Notes under the pieces: model-generated
Database searches by the model: none
The model's input: the letters and a program-made list of their open reading frames with translations, nothing else
Told to the model about the DNA's origin: nothing
Program-made: the position numbers and the translations under genes
Part shown: positions 26,595 through 37,346 of the stretch, one piece after another
Numbering within the stretch: position 1 is the first letter of the stretch
How the letters are laid out: the number at the start of each line of letters is the position of its first letter
Source: Nitrospira japonica
GTDB taxonomy: Bacteria > Nitrospirota > Thermodesulfovibrionia > Thermodesulfovibrionales > SM23-35
Direction of reading: 5' to 3'
NCBI GenBank assembly: GCA_020725385.1
Contig: DYFC01000030.1
Span: 1 to 47,666, forward strand
Length of the DNA stretch: 47,666 nucleotides

Positions 26595-27272
26595 TTATTT
26601 ATGAATTGAATATTTTTTAAATATTTTTTCTATTTTATCTTTATAGGCTAATGAAAAAAGTATAAAAACAATAGCGACACCAAGCAATATTGAAAACCTA
26701 TAATATTGGTGATGACGAATATAATCACCTCCTAATGTTAAAAGAACTGTTCCAAGAAATCTTCCTACGGTACTTATTATAAGAAATTCTTTTGTGCTTA
26801 AATGTCCGAGTCCGAGTATATAACAAAGGTAATCTTTTGGAAAACCCGGAATTAAAAAAAGAAGAAAAACAAGAAATGCTCCTTTATGGTGCAAAAGATA
26901 ATCGTAACGGTCAAGGGTTTCTTTTTTTACAAAGCGCTCTACAAAAGGTCTTCCAAGATGTCTTGATAGAGTAAAAGCTATCCATGAACCAATTGTAAGG
27001 CCTAAGGTTGATAAGAATATGCCAAGAAAAGTTCCATAAAGGAAACCTCCCATAAATCCGGTTACTTCACCGGGTATTGGAGAGATTATTACCTGGGAAG
27101 CTTGAAGAAGTACAAAACCAATAAAAGAAAGCGGTCCTAATGATTCAAGAAATGCTTTAATCTTTTCTTTACTAAGAAAAAAAGATATTAAACCAGTCTG
27201 ATATAAAATAAGTGTTGAACCTGCTACAATTGTAATCAGGATAAGTAATTTAAGCCATATCCTGTTTTTCAA
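26595..27272 (-). CDS. TVP38/TMEM64 (DedA-like) membrane protein
   Basis: 225 residues with about five or six hydrophobic segments. The family core is visible as ISPIPGEVTGFMGGFLYGT and, later, FLVFLLFLIPGFPKDYLCYILG, the reentrant-loop PG motifs of the SNARE-associated (DedA/VTT) domain. Relatives scramble or flip lipids or maintain the proton motive force. The start is TTG at 27272, with a stop codon immediately upstream in frame and GGAGG 13 bases upstream, so the spacing is unusually long. It follows the slipin gene by 22 bases on the same strand. Confidence 0.88.
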   Translation of the reverse strand: MKNRIWLKLLILITIVAGSTLILYQTGLISFFLSKEKIKAFLESLGPLSFIGFVLLQASQVIISPIPGEVTGFMGGFLYGTFLGIFLSTLGLTIGSWIAFTLSRHLGRPFVERFVKKETLDRYDYLLHHKGAFLVFLLFLIPGFPKDYLCYILGLGHLSTKEFLIISTVGRFLGTVLLTLGGDYIRHHQYYRFSILLGVAIVFILFSLAYKDKIEKIFKKYSIHK

Positions 27273-27294
27273 TTATTTTCGTACACCTCCGCTT

Positions 27295-28065
27295 TTAATC
27301 TTTTTTAGCCATCTCTATAAAAGGTTTTATCAGGTCTATCGGAACAGGGAAAATAATAGTTGAATTCTTTTCAGTAGCAATTTCTGTTAATGTCTGTAGA
27401 AATCTTAATTGGAGAGCTGATGGAGCGGTTGCGATTATATTTGCTGCTTCTGTTAATTTTTGTGATGCCTGAAACTCACCTTCTGCATGAATAATTTTTG
27501 CTCTTCTTTCACGTTCTGCTTCTGCCTGTTTTGCTATCGCTCTTAACATTTCAGCAGGTAAATCAACATTCTTGATTTCAACTGCAGTAACTTTAACTCC
27601 CCATGGTTCTGTCTGAAAATCTATTACCTTCTGGAGTTCAGCATTTATTTCTTCTCTTTTTGTTAAAAGGTCATCAAGCTGGCTTTGTCCGAGAATACTC
27701 CTTAGTGTTGTTTGTGCGATCTGGGATGTTGCAAAGTAATAATCTTCAACCTCTGTTATTGCTTTTATCGGGTCCATAACTCTGAAATATACAACAGCAT
27801 TTACTTTAACTGAAATATTATCTTTTGTAATAACATCCTGTGCAGGCACATCCATAGTTACTGTACGAAGGCTAACCTTTACTAATTTATCAACAACAGG
27901 AAGGATTATTACAAGTCCGGGACCTTTTACAGGTATAATTCTTCCGAGTCTGAAAACAACTCCTCTTTCATATTCCCTCAAAATTCTTATTGCACTTGAA
28001 AGAAAGTATACTATCAGGAATATAACAAAAATAAATCCCATGAATGATGGTGCAAATATTGACAT
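27295..28065 (-). CDS. Slipin (SPFH/stomatin-like membrane protein)
   Basis: 256 residues. One N-terminal membrane helix (about 8-27) is followed by the SPFH domain, opening [15 protein letters not shown] and including [20 protein letters not shown], then the Ala/Glu-rich helix [19 protein letters not shown]. Slipins form membrane microdomain scaffolds and are paired with NfeD-type proteases, as here, where nfeD ends 1 base before this gene starts. The complex probably acts in membrane quality control. Confidence 0.95.
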   Translation of the reverse strand: MSIFAPSFMGFIFVIFLIVYFLSSAIRILREYERGVVFRLGRIIPVKGPGLVIILPVVDKLVKVSLRTVTMDVPAQDVITKDNISVKVNAVVYFRVMDPIKAITEVEDYYFATSQIAQTTLRSILGQSQLDDLLTKREEINAELQKVIDFQTEPWGVKVTAVEIKNVDLPAEMLRAIAKQAEAERERRAKIIHAEGEFQASQKLTEAANIIATAPSALQLRFLQTLTEIATEKNSTIIFPVPIDLIKPFIEMAKKD

Positions 28066-28066
28066 A

Positions 28067-29386
28067 TCAGCCTCCTTGTTTGCGGACTTTTAATTTTAGT
28101 CCCGAGACAAATTCTACTATAATTCGCTCTCCTTTTGCTATTGGTTCGTCAGAATAAGCTGACCAGATTTCTCCGTGAACCAATACTCTACCTGTATCTT
28201 TTGTTATATCAGTTTCCGCTGTCCCAATTAAACCTTTAAGTCCCTCGGACCCTGTAACAGGTTTTTGCTTTTGAGCTTTATAAGATAATCCTATTATAAT
28301 AGTGAAAAAAACTGCGGTAGCGATGACCGAAGGAAGAATAATTGCAAGAGAAAGTTTCATAAATGGTGCAGGTGATTCAAAAAGCATGAGCGAACCTATA
28401 AACATGGAAATGATTCCTCCAATTGTTAAAACACCATGTGAAACAATTTTGATTTCAAGAAGAAAGAATATGATTGCAAGTATAATCAGAAGAACGCCTG
28501 CGTAATTTACAGGCAATGTCTGGAATGAGTAAAAAGCAAGTATCAAACATATTCCACCTAAAACTCCCGGAAAGATGGAACCGGGATTTGTAAGCTCAAA
28601 GAAAAGTCCGTAAAAACCAAGAAGCATTAAAATATAAGCCACATTTGGATCTGATATTAAATTTAAAATCTTATGACGCAGTCCCGCTTCTTCTCTGATA
28701 ACAATAGAATTTTTTGTCTGAAGAATCTTATCTCCGGAGATTGTTTTTACTTTTTTTCCATCAATATCATTTAGTAAAGTATTTAAATCTTTTGCAACAA
28801 TATCTATAACATTTAGTTTTAGGGCATCAACTTCTGTTGATGAGATACTTTTCCTAACAGCATCTTCTGCCCATTTTACGTTCCTGCCTCTCTGCTCGGC
28901 AATGGATTTTATGTAAGCAACAGCATCATTGGTAGCTTTTTCAGCCATTGTTTTGTCCATTTTATCACCAATACCTACAGGATGGGCAGCTCCAATATTT
29001 GTTCCTGGAGACATTGCAGCTATATGTGCTGCGATTGTTATAAAAGCTCCAGCAGATGCAGCTCTGCTCCCGCTTGGAGAAACATATACAACTATAGGTA
29101 CTCTACTATTAATTATTTCTTTAACTATTGTTCTCATGCTTGCATCGAGACCACCTGGTGTGTCAAGCTCGATAACAAATGCTTCCAAATTTTTATCATT
29201 GGCTTTTTTAATGCTTTTTTGTATGAATTCAGCAGATACAGGATTTATCACACCACTGATAGTTATAACCATAACCTCTCTGTTAACTTTGTCTGAATTT
29301 GCGCTCAATAGATAAGGAAAAGCAAAAAAACAGACGATTGGTATTAACAGAGTAAATTTAAATATATAATTGAAATTCCTGCTCAT
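28067..29386 (-). CDS. NfeD-family membrane serine protease (long form)
   Basis: 439 residues. A signal peptide or anchor (10-30) is followed by a ClpP-like domain with [11 protein letters not shown] and the nucleophile Ser111 in [12 protein letters not shown]; the Lys partner is probably in [12 protein letters not shown]. Then come four or five membrane helices (about 245-375) and a C-terminal OB-fold NfeD domain beginning [10 protein letters not shown]. The long form is known to cut stomatin C-termini in archaea. It is tightly coupled with the slipin gene. The protease domain should face the periplasm. Confidence 0.94.
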   Translation of the reverse strand: MSRNFNYIFKFTLLIPIVCFFAFPYLLSANSDKVNREVMVITISGVINPVSAEFIQKSIKKANDKNLEAFVIELDTPGGLDASMRTIVKEIINSRVPIVVYVSPSGSRAASAGAFITIAAHIAAMSPGTNIGAAHPVGIGDKMDKTMAEKATNDAVAYIKSIAEQRGRNVKWAEDAVRKSISSTEVDALKLNVIDIVAKDLNTLLNDIDGKKVKTISGDKILQTKNSIVIREEAGLRHKILNLISDPNVAYILMLLGFYGLFFELTNPGSIFPGVLGGICLILAFYSFQTLPVNYAGVLLIILAIIFFLLEIKIVSHGVLTIGGIISMFIGSLMLFESPAPFMKLSLAIILPSVIATAVFFTIIIGLSYKAQKQKPVTGSEGLKGLIGTAETDITKDTGRVLVHGEIWSAYSDEPIAKGERIIVEFVSGLKLKVRKQGG

Positions 29387-29452
29387 TTATTTTTCTTTAA
29401 TTTCAAATTATAGTAATGATTAAGAATTATTGCAACGGATAAAATTTATTTT

Positions 29453-30385
29453 CTAATCTTCCAGAAGTTCTTTTATTGTTGTATAAACTGATTTACTTAG
29501 TGAATCGAGATCATAGCCGCCTTCGAGAACAAAAACATAAGGCATTGAAGGCAGATATGTTGTGGTGGAACGCAAGAGTATTCCCCTGATTATATTTCTC
29601 ATGCCTTCGTGCGTGATATGTATATTAGATAAAGGGTCTGCTGCATTTATATCATATCCTGCTGAAACAAGCATAATATCGGGTCTGAAGTTTTTTATGA
29701 GTCGTGGAAGAATATCACGGTAAACATAATAGTAATCTTTATCACCGGAGCCTGCATGCATTGCGACATTATAAGTTGTGCCTTCACCTTTTCCCTTGCC
29801 CCTTTCTGTGTCCCTTCCTGTGCCCGGATAATGGGGAAACTGGTGGGTGCTGAAGTAGAAAACTGTTTCGTCTTCTTCAAATATATGCTGGGTGCCGTTG
29901 CCATGATGAACGTCAAAATCTATTATAAAGACTTTTTTATAACCAAGTTTCTGAGCGTATCTTGCACCAATAGCAACATTATTAAATATGCAAAAACCCA
30001 TTGCCCTGTGTGCTTCAGCATGGTGTCCGGGGGGTCTTACAGCGCAAAAAGCTCTATCAATATCTCCTTTTTTACATAAGTCTATTGCTTTTACAACTGC
30101 ACCTGAAGCGTAATGAGCAACTTCAAAGGAGTGTTCCGATATATAAGTATCAGAATCAAAATATCCTCTAAAATTTTTTAAGGTATCATAATAAGATTTT
30201 GTGTGAACCGCAAGAATGTCTTCTTCATTTGCTTTTTCCGGTTTAATATGAATGAGCTTTTCCCATACATCAGAATTTCTGAGAGTTTCAACAATCCGGA
30301 CAAGTCTCTGTGATGATTCAGGGTGTCCTGAAGGCATTTCGTGCTTTAAAAAAATATCATCGTATATAAATCCAACTCTTTTCAT
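29453..30385 (-). CDS. Histone deacetylase/AcuC-family deacetylase
   Basis: 310 residues with the arginase-like deacetylase fold signature: [11 protein letters not shown] (tandem catalytic histidines), [11 protein letters not shown] (zinc-binding Asp and His) and a later [13 protein letters not shown] block supplying the second Asp ligand, ending EGGYDL. It likely removes acyl groups from proteins or small amines such as polyamines or acetoin-related metabolites. The ATG (AACACATG) has no Shine-Dalgarno. A long inverted repeat lies between it and the fhs stop, so it may have its own start or depend on read-through. Confidence 0.92.
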   Translation of the reverse strand: MKRVGFIYDDIFLKHEMPSGHPESSQRLVRIVETLRNSDVWEKLIHIKPEKANEEDILAVHTKSYYDTLKNFRGYFDSDTYISEHSFEVAHYASGAVVKAIDLCKKGDIDRAFCAVRPPGHHAEAHRAMGFCIFNNVAIGARYAQKLGYKKVFIIDFDVHHGNGTQHIFEEDETVFYFSTHQFPHYPGTGRDTERGKGKGEGTTYNVAMHAGSGDKDYYYVYRDILPRLIKNFRPDIMLVSAGYDINAADPLSNIHITHEGMRNIIRGILLRSTTTYLPSMPYVFVLEGGYDLDSLSKSVYTTIKELLED

Positions 30386-30400
30386 GTGTTATAAATATAA

Positions 30401-30471
30401 AACGCCTGTCTATTTATATTTTAATGTAATAAATATAGCATAGCTACATTTAAAATAGTAAGACAGGCGTT
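30401..30471 (-). terminator. Long inverted repeat after fhs
   Basis: Arms AACGCCTGTCT (30401-30411) and its complement AGACAGGCGTT (30461-30471), with further imperfect pairing inward (ATTTTAATGTA against TACATTTAAAAT) around an AT-rich centre. On the minus strand it follows the fhs stop by 12 bases and is followed by an AT-rich run. It is likely a terminator or mRNA-stabilising structure. It shares the GCCTGTCT core with the hairpin at 10930-10962. Confidence 0.6.
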
Positions 30472-30483
30472 ATAATTTATATA

Positions 30484-32247
30484 CTAAAAGAGTCCCTTTA
30501 CTTTTCCTGTTTCCACATCTACATCAATTCTTCTATAAGCCGGGTCTGAAGCTGTTCCGGGCATAAGTTTAATAGCACCTGCAACAGGAACTACAAACCC
30601 CGCTCCTTTATAAACAAGTATATCTCTAATAAATAATTTCCAGCCTTTTGGTACACCTTTCAAATTAGGGTTATCAGAAAGGCTCAAATGGGTTTTTACC
30701 ATGCATGTGCCGAGTTCCGATATTTCTGGATCAGCTTCCAGCTTCTGCACTTTTGTCAGTGCTTCGGGTGAATATTCAACACCATCGGCTCCATAAACTT
30801 CTTTAGCAATCATTTCAATACGTTGTCTTAATGGAGCAGAAAGTTCATATAAATATTTAAAGTCATTTGGTTCATTGCAAGCATCAATAACTGCATCTGC
30901 AAGTTCAAGAGCTCCTTCACCACCATATTGCCAGTGTTTTGAGAGAGCGACCCTTGCTCCGGCAGATTCTGCAATTTTTCTGACTGTTTTTATTTCATTA
31001 TCTGTATCGGTATAAAATGCATTGATACATACAACAGGGTTTATTCCGGCTTTTTTAATTGTATTTATATGGTGCACAAGATTTTCACAGCCTTTCGCAA
31101 CCCATTCTATATTTTCATGTTTATATTCTTCGGGCAAAGGTTTACCGGGTATAGGAATAGGAGCCCCTCCATGACATTTTAAAGCCCTAATTGTTGCAAC
31201 TATAACAGCAGCATTTGGTTTTAGTCCGGAAAATCTGCATTTAAGGTTCCAGAATTTTTCAAAGCCTATGTCTGCTCCAAACCCTGATTCTGTTATATGG
31301 TAATCCGATAGTTTTAAACCGATTCTGTCTGCAATAATCGAAGACTGACCTATCGCGATATTCGCAAATGGACCTGCATGAACCAGAACAGGCTGACCTT
31401 CTATTGTCTGCATAAGATTTGGATTTATTGCCTCAACCATCCATGCAGTCATGGCTCCAGCAACTTCAAGATCTTCAGTTGTTACAGGATTGCCTGTTCT
31501 ATCATAAGCTACAACAATTCTTCCCATCCTTTCACGCATATCTTTAAGGTCTTTTGATACAGCAAGTATAGCCATTATTTCTGAAGAAACTGCGATAGCA
31601 AATCCTGATTTCATCATGAAACCATCATTTTTTGTGCCAATACCTATAATTATCTCTCTAAGAGCCTGTGCACAAAAATCCATTATCCATTTCATTTCAA
31701 CATTTCTCGGGTCTATACTCAATCTCCTGAGTTTTCTTCTTGAAAGTTGCTCATCTGAATAATTGAATTCATGTTGCATTCGTGAAGTAAGCGCAACCAT
31801 TGCAAGATTATGTGCATTCATAATCGCATTAATATCACCTGTGAGTCCAAGAGAAAAAGGGGTAAGTGGAATACATTGGGAAAGCCCACCGCCTGCAGCA
31901 GAACCTTTAATATTCATTGTAGGACCGCCGGAAGGTTGTCTTATTGCTGCTATAACTCTTTTTCCCCTTTTACCAAGTCCTTGAGTTAATCCCATAGTTG
32001 TTGTAGATTTTCCTTCTCCGAGCGGGGTTGGTGTTATTGCTGTAACATCAATATATTTAGCATCAGGTTTGTTTTTTAAACGACTAAGAATGTTCTTAAA
32101 GTCAAGTTTTGCAACATGGTGTCCATGCGGGAGTAATTCTTTCTTTTCAAGCCCGAGTTCATCGGCTAACTGATAGACTGTTTTCATATTTGCTTCTGCA
32201 GCTTCTGCTATTTCCCAGTCTGCATGTTTTGTTGGATCCAAAGGCAT
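30484..32247 (-). CDS. fhs: Formate-tetrahydrofolate ligase
   Basis: 587 residues, similar to the longer forms found in sulfate reducers and methylotrophs. The ATP-binding loop [16 protein letters not shown] (72-87) and the signatures [19 protein letters not shown] and FNYSDEQL are present. It makes 10-formyl-THF from formate, ATP and THF. It is the second step of the Wood-Ljungdahl methyl branch and follows the formate dehydrogenase and cyclic-nucleotide-binding genes on the same strand. GGAGG-rich sequence (AACAGGAGGAAAC) precedes the ATG. Confidence 0.97.
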   Translation of the reverse strand: MPLDPTKHADWEIAEAAEANMKTVYQLADELGLEKKELLPHGHHVAKLDFKNILSRLKNKPDAKYIDVTAITPTPLGEGKSTTTMGLTQGLGKRGKRVIAAIRQPSGGPTMNIKGSAAGGGLSQCIPLTPFSLGLTGDINAIMNAHNLAMVALTSRMQHEFNYSDEQLSRRKLRRLSIDPRNVEMKWIMDFCAQALREIIIGIGTKNDGFMMKSGFAIAVSSEIMAILAVSKDLKDMRERMGRIVVAYDRTGNPVTTEDLEVAGAMTAWMVEAINPNLMQTIEGQPVLVHAGPFANIAIGQSSIIADRIGLKLSDYHITESGFGADIGFEKFWNLKCRFSGLKPNAAVIVATIRALKCHGGAPIPIPGKPLPEEYKHENIEWVAKGCENLVHHINTIKKAGINPVVCINAFYTDTDNEIKTVRKIAESAGARVALSKHWQYGGEGALELADAVIDACNEPNDFKYLYELSAPLRQRIEMIAKEVYGADGVEYSPEALTKVQKLEADPEISELGTCMVKTHLSLSDNPNLKGVPKGWKLFIRDILVYKGAGFVVPVAGAIKLMPGTASDPAYRRIDVDVETGKVKGLF

Positions 32248-32336
32248 TTTTGTTTCCTCCTGTTGTATAAGATTATTCGCTATCAGTTATTCGAAGAAAA
32301 CATTTGCAAATAAAACTTGAATAACAAATAACGAAT

Positions 32337-32792
32337 TTAATAGCTTATTAATGCGCTCAGGAATTTATCATTCATTCTTCTAAGATTTTTGCTCATTACT
32401 ATTGCCATCTGTTTAATAATATTCAAAGCAAGAGCGCAATCTTCGCTAATTAATTTTTCAAAATCTTCTTTTGGAATCAAGAATAGTTCTGTGTCTTCAA
32501 GCGCAACTGCTGATGCTACATGTTTTCTGTTCTCAAGAATTGAAAGTTCTCCAAAAAAATGTCCTGCAGGCAAAACCACAAGTGTCTGTCTCCAGCCATC
32601 GGCTGTGACACGGGAAATTTCGATTTTACCTGAATGAATGAGCCACAGTCCTCTTGTATCTTCTTTTTCCTTGAAAAGTGGTTCTCCCTTTTTGATTGAA
32701 ACCTGTTTTGCCATTGATGCAATTTTCTGTAGCCCTGCATCATTAATTTCCTTCAAAAGTACCTGTTGTTTTAAATCTTCCGGTTTAATCAT
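32337..32792 (-). CDS. Cyclic nucleotide-binding (CRP-like) domain protein without HTH
   Basis: 151 residues from the second ATG (32792), which is 8 bases after AGGAGG; the first ATG at 32798 is only 2 bases from it. The cupin-like cNMP domain spans about 18-135 (KGEPLFKEKEDTRGLWLIHSG, then GHFFGELSILENRKHVASAV with the phosphate-binding-cassette position GELS..R). The C-terminus is a short helix and there is no DNA-binding domain, unlike Crp/Fnr. It probably regulates a partner protein. It lies between the formate dehydrogenase alpha gene and fhs, suggesting control of C1 metabolism or a scaffold role. This is inference. Confidence 0.85.
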   Translation of the reverse strand: MIKPEDLKQQVLLKEINDAGLQKIASMAKQVSIKKGEPLFKEKEDTRGLWLIHSGKIEISRVTADGWRQTLVVLPAGHFFGELSILENRKHVASAVALEDTELFLIPKEDFEKLISEDCALALNIIKQMAIVMSKNLRRMNDKFLSALISY

Positions 32793-32845
32793 AACCATCC
32801 CCTCCTTTTAAACTTTGATAATTCATATATAACTCCACCCTTTCT

Positions 32846-35563
32846 TTATAGCTTTTTCTGGATTTTAACAGCACAAATTTTATACTCCGGAATCTTTGCA
32901 ATCGGGTCAAGAGCATTATTTGTTAAAACATTTGCAGCAGCCTCACTAAAATGGAAAGGTATGAAAACAACACCCTGCAAAGGTCTATCAGAAATTTTTA
33001 CATCAATATCAATTGACCCTCTTCTTGAGGTAACCGATATTATTTCGCCATTTTTTATGCCATATATTTTTGCATCTTCAGGATTAATTTCAACATATGC
33101 ACCGGGAGAGACATTATTAATTGCTTCAACCCTCCGGGTCATTGTGCCTGTGTGATACTGGAAGAGCTGTCGTCCTGTTGTGAGAATCAAAGGAAATTCA
33201 TCATTTGGAATTTCTTCTGATTCTTTATAATTAACTACAGTAAAAGTTGCTTTCCCGCGTGGAAATCCGCCTTTGAATAGATATTGTGTTCCGGGATGAT
33301 CAAGAGTTGGACATGGCCATTGCAGACCTTTATTTGCTATTCTTTTATATGTAATACCTGCCAGAGCAGGCCAGAGACTACCTGCCTCGTAAAAAATATC
33401 TTCAACAAGATTGTACTGCATTTGATAACCGAATTTTTCAGATAAAGCTATTATGATAGATGAATCTTCTTTTGCTTCTCCCGGAGGTTCAACTGCTTTT
33501 CTGATACGTTGAACCATTCTCGCAGTATTTGTGAAAGTTCCATCTTTTTCAGCAAAACATGCTGCCGGAAGTATTACATCGGCTAACTCAGCTGTTTCTG
33601 TAAGAAAAATATCCTGAACAACCAGGAATTCAAGGCTTTTCAGTGCTTTCATGGTATGATTCATATCAGGGTCACTAATAACTGGATTTTCACCCATTAT
33701 GTATAATGATTTAATTTTTCCTTCAATCGCAGCATTTATCATTTCAGTAGCAGTCAATCCTTTTTTCTCGGGAAGTTTAACTCCCCATGCTTTCTCAAAT
33801 CTTTTTCTTATTGCTGAAACCTCAACACTTTGGTAGCCGGTAAGGAAGTTTGGTATACAACCCATGTCGGTAGCACCCTGAACATTATTTTGGCCCCTTA
33901 ATGGATTTACCCCCGTACATTCTCTCCCGAGATTCCCTGTCATTAAAGCAAGATTTGCGATAGCAAGCACATTGTCCGTACCGTGTGAATGCTGTGTAAT
34001 ACCCATAGTATAATATATTCCCGGACGAACTGCATTACCATACATTAAAGCTGCTTTTGTGATTTTTTCTGCAGACACACCAGTTATTTTTTCACCTTTT
34101 TCAGGAGTAAATTCTTTTAAGGAATCTCTAAATGATTCAAAACCTTCGGTGCGTTCATTTATGAATTTCTCATCTATCAAACCTTCTTTGACAATCACAT
34201 GCATAATTGAATTTAAAAGCGCTACATCGGTTCCCGGTTTATGCTGTAACCATAAACTCGAAAATCTTACGAGATCGATTTTTCTCGGATCCGCAACAAT
34301 AAGTTCAGCGCCTTTTCTTACAGCTTTTTTCATCTTGAGCCCGATTATTGGATGAGACTCTGTTGTATTTGAACCTATGACAAAAATAAGATCATGATTT
34401 TCTATCTCCTGTAACGAATTTGTCATAGCTCCCGAACCGAATACTTTAGCCAGACCGGCTACAGATGAGCTATGTCAGTATCTTGCGCAATGGTCAACGT
34501 TATTGGTACCAATTACTGCTCTCATAAACTTCTGGAAAATATAATTTTCTTCATTCGTACACCTTGCAGAAGAAAAACCTCCTATAGAATCTGCACCATG
34601 CCTGTCTTTAATTTCCTTTAATTTTGTAACAATATAATTAAGTGCCTCATCCCATTCAACTTCCTTGAAATTTTTAAGCAGATCCTGTTTTTTAGTTTCT
34701 GATGAATCAAATTCCTGATTTTTTGGAACTATTCTTATTAATGGTTTTTTTAACCTATCAGGATGGTCAATAAAACTGAAACCAAATCTTCCTTTTGCAC
34801 ATAACCATCCTCCATTTATAGAATCTTCTTTTGAAGAAACTCTAACAACTTTATTCCGTCTTATATGTAAAGTTATATTGCAACCACATCCACAATACGG
34901 GCATATTGTTTCAACTTCCTTAAATTTTTGCCTTCCTTTATTAGCCCACATCTTACCTGTTAAAGCACCTGTAGGACAAACAGCCACACATTGACCGCAA
35001 AATTCGCAGTTGAGATCTTTTTCAAAAGGAGGGCTTATGACGGTCTTAAGACCCCTGTAAGCAAAATCTATTGCGCCAACCCCTTGAATTTCATTACATA
35101 CCCTGACACATTGACCGCAGAGAATGCATTTTTCCATATCTCTGTTAATAAAAGGATTATTGTCTATTTTTTTATAGGATCTTCTTTCACCTATAAACCT
35201 GTTTTCTCTTATGCCATAGAAATATGCAAGTTCCTGCAATTTACAATCTCCTGCACGTTCGCAAACCATGCAATCGTTCGGGTGATCTGAAAGTAATAAT
35301 TCGAGAGTTGTTCTTCTTAATTTTTCAAGATGTGGACTTGTGGTTATAACTTCCATACCATCTTTTGCAAAAGTTGTACATGAGGCAACAGGCTTGGGAG
35401 AACCTTTGATTTCAACAAGACAAAGTCTGCAACCTCCATATGGTGAGAGTTCAGGATGGTGGCACAAAGTTGGTATTGGAATATCGAGTTTGCGGGCAGC
35501 ATCAAGGATTGTTGAAAGTTTCCTGACTGTTACTTTCTTTCCATCTATTTTAAGAGTTACCAT
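32846..35563 (-). CDS. fdhA: Selenocysteine NAD-linked formate dehydrogenase alpha subunit (NuoG-like N-terminus)
   Basis: 905 residues when the in-frame UGA at 34477-34475 is read as Sec363; gene callers split it there. The N-terminus binds a [2Fe-2S] cluster (Cys34, 45, 48, 62), a His-Cys3 [4Fe-4S] cluster (His94, Cys98, 101, 107) and two ferredoxin clusters (Cys146-156 and 186-196). The molybdopterin domain has its own [4Fe-4S] motif CPYCGCGC (221-228) and the Sec context [14 protein letters not shown]. This is the cytoplasmic form of acetogens and relatives, either reducing CO2 or oxidising formate. It follows nuoF- and nuoE-like genes with 4 bases between. No signal peptide is present. 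Because it lies beside fhs, CO2 reduction to formate for the methyl branch is plausible. Confidence 0.95.
34437..34477 (-). promoter_or_regulatory. Bacterial SECIS element, cytoplasmic fdhA
   Basis: After the UGA (34477-34475), nucleotides 14-18 TAGCC (34461-34457) and 24-28 GGCTA (34451-34447) form a 5-bp stem closing the loop GGTCT (34456-34452). The loop sequence and its distance from the UGA are the same as in E. coli fdhF. This is a textbook SelB-binding hairpin. Confidence 0.9.
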
Positions 35564-35567
35564 AATA

Positions 35568-37346
35568 TTAAACCTTTAAAATTGCCTTAAACTTACATGC
35601 ATCAAAGCAACTCCCGCATTTAATGCACAATTCTTTATCTATTCTATGAGGTGATTTCCGTGTGCCTCTAATAGCATCAGAAGGACAAACTCTTTTACAT
35701 GAACCACAACCTTTGCACTTTTCTTCAATTATTGTAAAAGTAATTAAATCTCTGCATACTGCAGCAGGACATTTTTTTTCTTTTATATGGGCAATATACT
35801 CATCTCTAAAATATTTCAAAGTGCTTAGAACAGGATTTGCTGCTGTCATTCCAAGACCGCACAAAGATGTTGCACGAATATGATTCCCGAGTTCTTCAAG
35901 AAGTTCTATATCACCTTCTTTACCTTTCCCAGAGGTTATTCTCTCGAGAATTTCAAGCATTCTTTTTGTTCCTATTCTGCAAGGGGTACATTTACCGCAT
36001 GATTCTGCTTGAGTGAATTCGAGGAAAAATTTTGCAGTGTTAACCATACAGGTATTTTCATCAAGAACTACCATCCCTCCGGAGCCCATGATTGAGCCTG
36101 CATGCGCAAGTGATTCATAATCTACCTCTGTATCAAGAAGTTCCGCAGGAATACATCCTCCTGATGGCCCGCCGGTTTGAATAGCTTTAAAATCTTTACC
36201 GCCTTCTATCCCGCCGCCAATATCATAAATTATTTCTCTTAATGTTATTCCAAGTGGCACTTCTACAAGTCCGGTATTTTTAACTTTACCTGATAATGAA
36301 AAAACCTTTGTTCCTCCACTCCTGTCAGTTCCAAGTTTTCTATACCAATTCGCTCCATTAAGAATGATCTTTGGAACATTTGCAAAAGTTTCAACATTAT
36401 TAAGTACAGTTGGCTTTTCCCATAATCCTCTTTCAGCAGAACGCCATAGTTTTGGACTTGGCATTCCACGTTTTCCTTCTATTGAACGCATCAGAGCAGT
36501 TGCTTCTCCGCAGACAAAAGCTCCTGCTCCCTGAAAAATTTTAAGATCAAACGAGAAATCGGATCCAAAAATATTTTGACCCAAAAATCCTCTCGTGTAG
36601 CATTGATCAATTCCCATCTGTAATCTTTTTACAGCAAGAGGATACTCGGCACGCACGTAAATATATCCATAGTTTGATTGGGTTGCTTTTGCGCATATAA
36701 TCATCCCTTCAATTACAGAATGAGGGTCTCCTTCCATAACAGACCTGTCCATAAATGCACCGGGATCTCCTTCGTCACCGTTACATATTACATATTTAAC
36801 ATCGGACTTTATTCTTAGCCCAAGTTCCCATTTTAACCCGGTTGGAAAACCTGCTCCTCCACGTCCGCGTAAATTTGAGTTTTTAATAATGCTGACTATT
36901 TCTTCAGAGGACATCTCAAGAATAGCTTTTCTTGCAGCGTTATATCCACCAACAGCTATATATGAATCAATATCTTCTGGATCAATATCCCCGCAATGAG
37001 ATAAGACTACTTTTGTCTGCTTATTGTGAAAATCATTATATTCGGATCCTGCAAGCCATTCATTTACCGGAACTCCGTTAATAATATGTTCATTGAATAT
37101 TTTTTCAACCATATCAGGTTTAATGTGTTTATAAGTTGTCTTAACATCATCAACAATTACATCGACCAGGACATCTTTTGAACAAAACCCCCTACAGCCA
37201 ACTTTCTGTGCATTACATTTTGTGTCTATCTTTACATTTAAGCCTGATTTAGTAATCATTTCTTTAAATTTTTCGAGAACTTCTTCACCACCTGAAGCAA
37301 CTCCACCTGTTCCCATACATACTTTTATAATGATATTTTTTTCCAT
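35568..37346 (-). CDS. NuoF-like NADH/FMN subunit of formate dehydrogenase (HydB type)
   Basis: 592 residues. The N-terminal thioredoxin-like [2Fe-2S] domain (about 1-95) has Cys10 and the TKCNAQKVGCRGFC cysteines. The NuoF core has the NADH/FMN motifs GRGGAGFPTGLKW and NGDEGDPGAFMDRS and the N3-type cluster ESCGKCTPCRIGT with a later CGLG. A C-terminal ferredoxin tail has CKGCGSCKRVCPSD and CIKCGSCFDAC. This domain order is the same as HydB of bifurcating hydrogenases, so the complex might be NAD-linked or electron-bifurcating with ferredoxin; the sequence alone does not decide. It begins directly after the nuoE-like stop and ends 4 bases before fdhA. Confidence 0.93.
   Translation of the reverse strand: MEKNIIIKVCMGTGGVASGGEEVLEKFKEMITKSGLNVKIDTKCNAQKVGCRGFCSKDVLVDVIVDDVKTTYKHIKPDMVEKIFNEHIINGVPVNEWLAGSEYNDFHNKQTKVVLSHCGDIDPEDIDSYIAVGGYNAARKAILEMSSEEIVSIIKNSNLRGRGGAGFPTGLKWELGLRIKSDVKYVICNGDEGDPGAFMDRSVMEGDPHSVIEGMIICAKATQSNYGYIYVRAEYPLAVKRLQMGIDQCYTRGFLGQNIFGSDFSFDLKIFQGAGAFVCGEATALMRSIEGKRGMPSPKLWRSAERGLWEKPTVLNNVETFANVPKIILNGANWYRKLGTDRSGGTKVFSLSGKVKNTGLVEVPLGITLREIIYDIGGGIEGGKDFKAIQTGGPSGGCIPAELLDTEVDYESLAHAGSIMGSGGMVVLDENTCMVNTAKFFLEFTQAESCGKCTPCRIGTKRMLEILERITSGKGKEGDIELLEELGNHIRATSLCGLGMTAANPVLSTLKYFRDEYIAHIKEKKCPAAVCRDLITFTIIEEKCKGCGSCKRVCPSDAIRGTRKSPHRIDKELCIKCGSCFDACKFKAILKV

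Noticed and set aside
32286-32325. GTTATTC/GAATAAC inverted repeat between fhs and the cNMP-binding gene
   Set aside because: Only 7 bp with a 26-base loop in very AT-rich sequence, easily chance.
34475-34477. Second apparent nonsense mutation in a formate dehydrogenase gene
   Set aside because: UGA at the Sec position with a clear SECIS hairpin.
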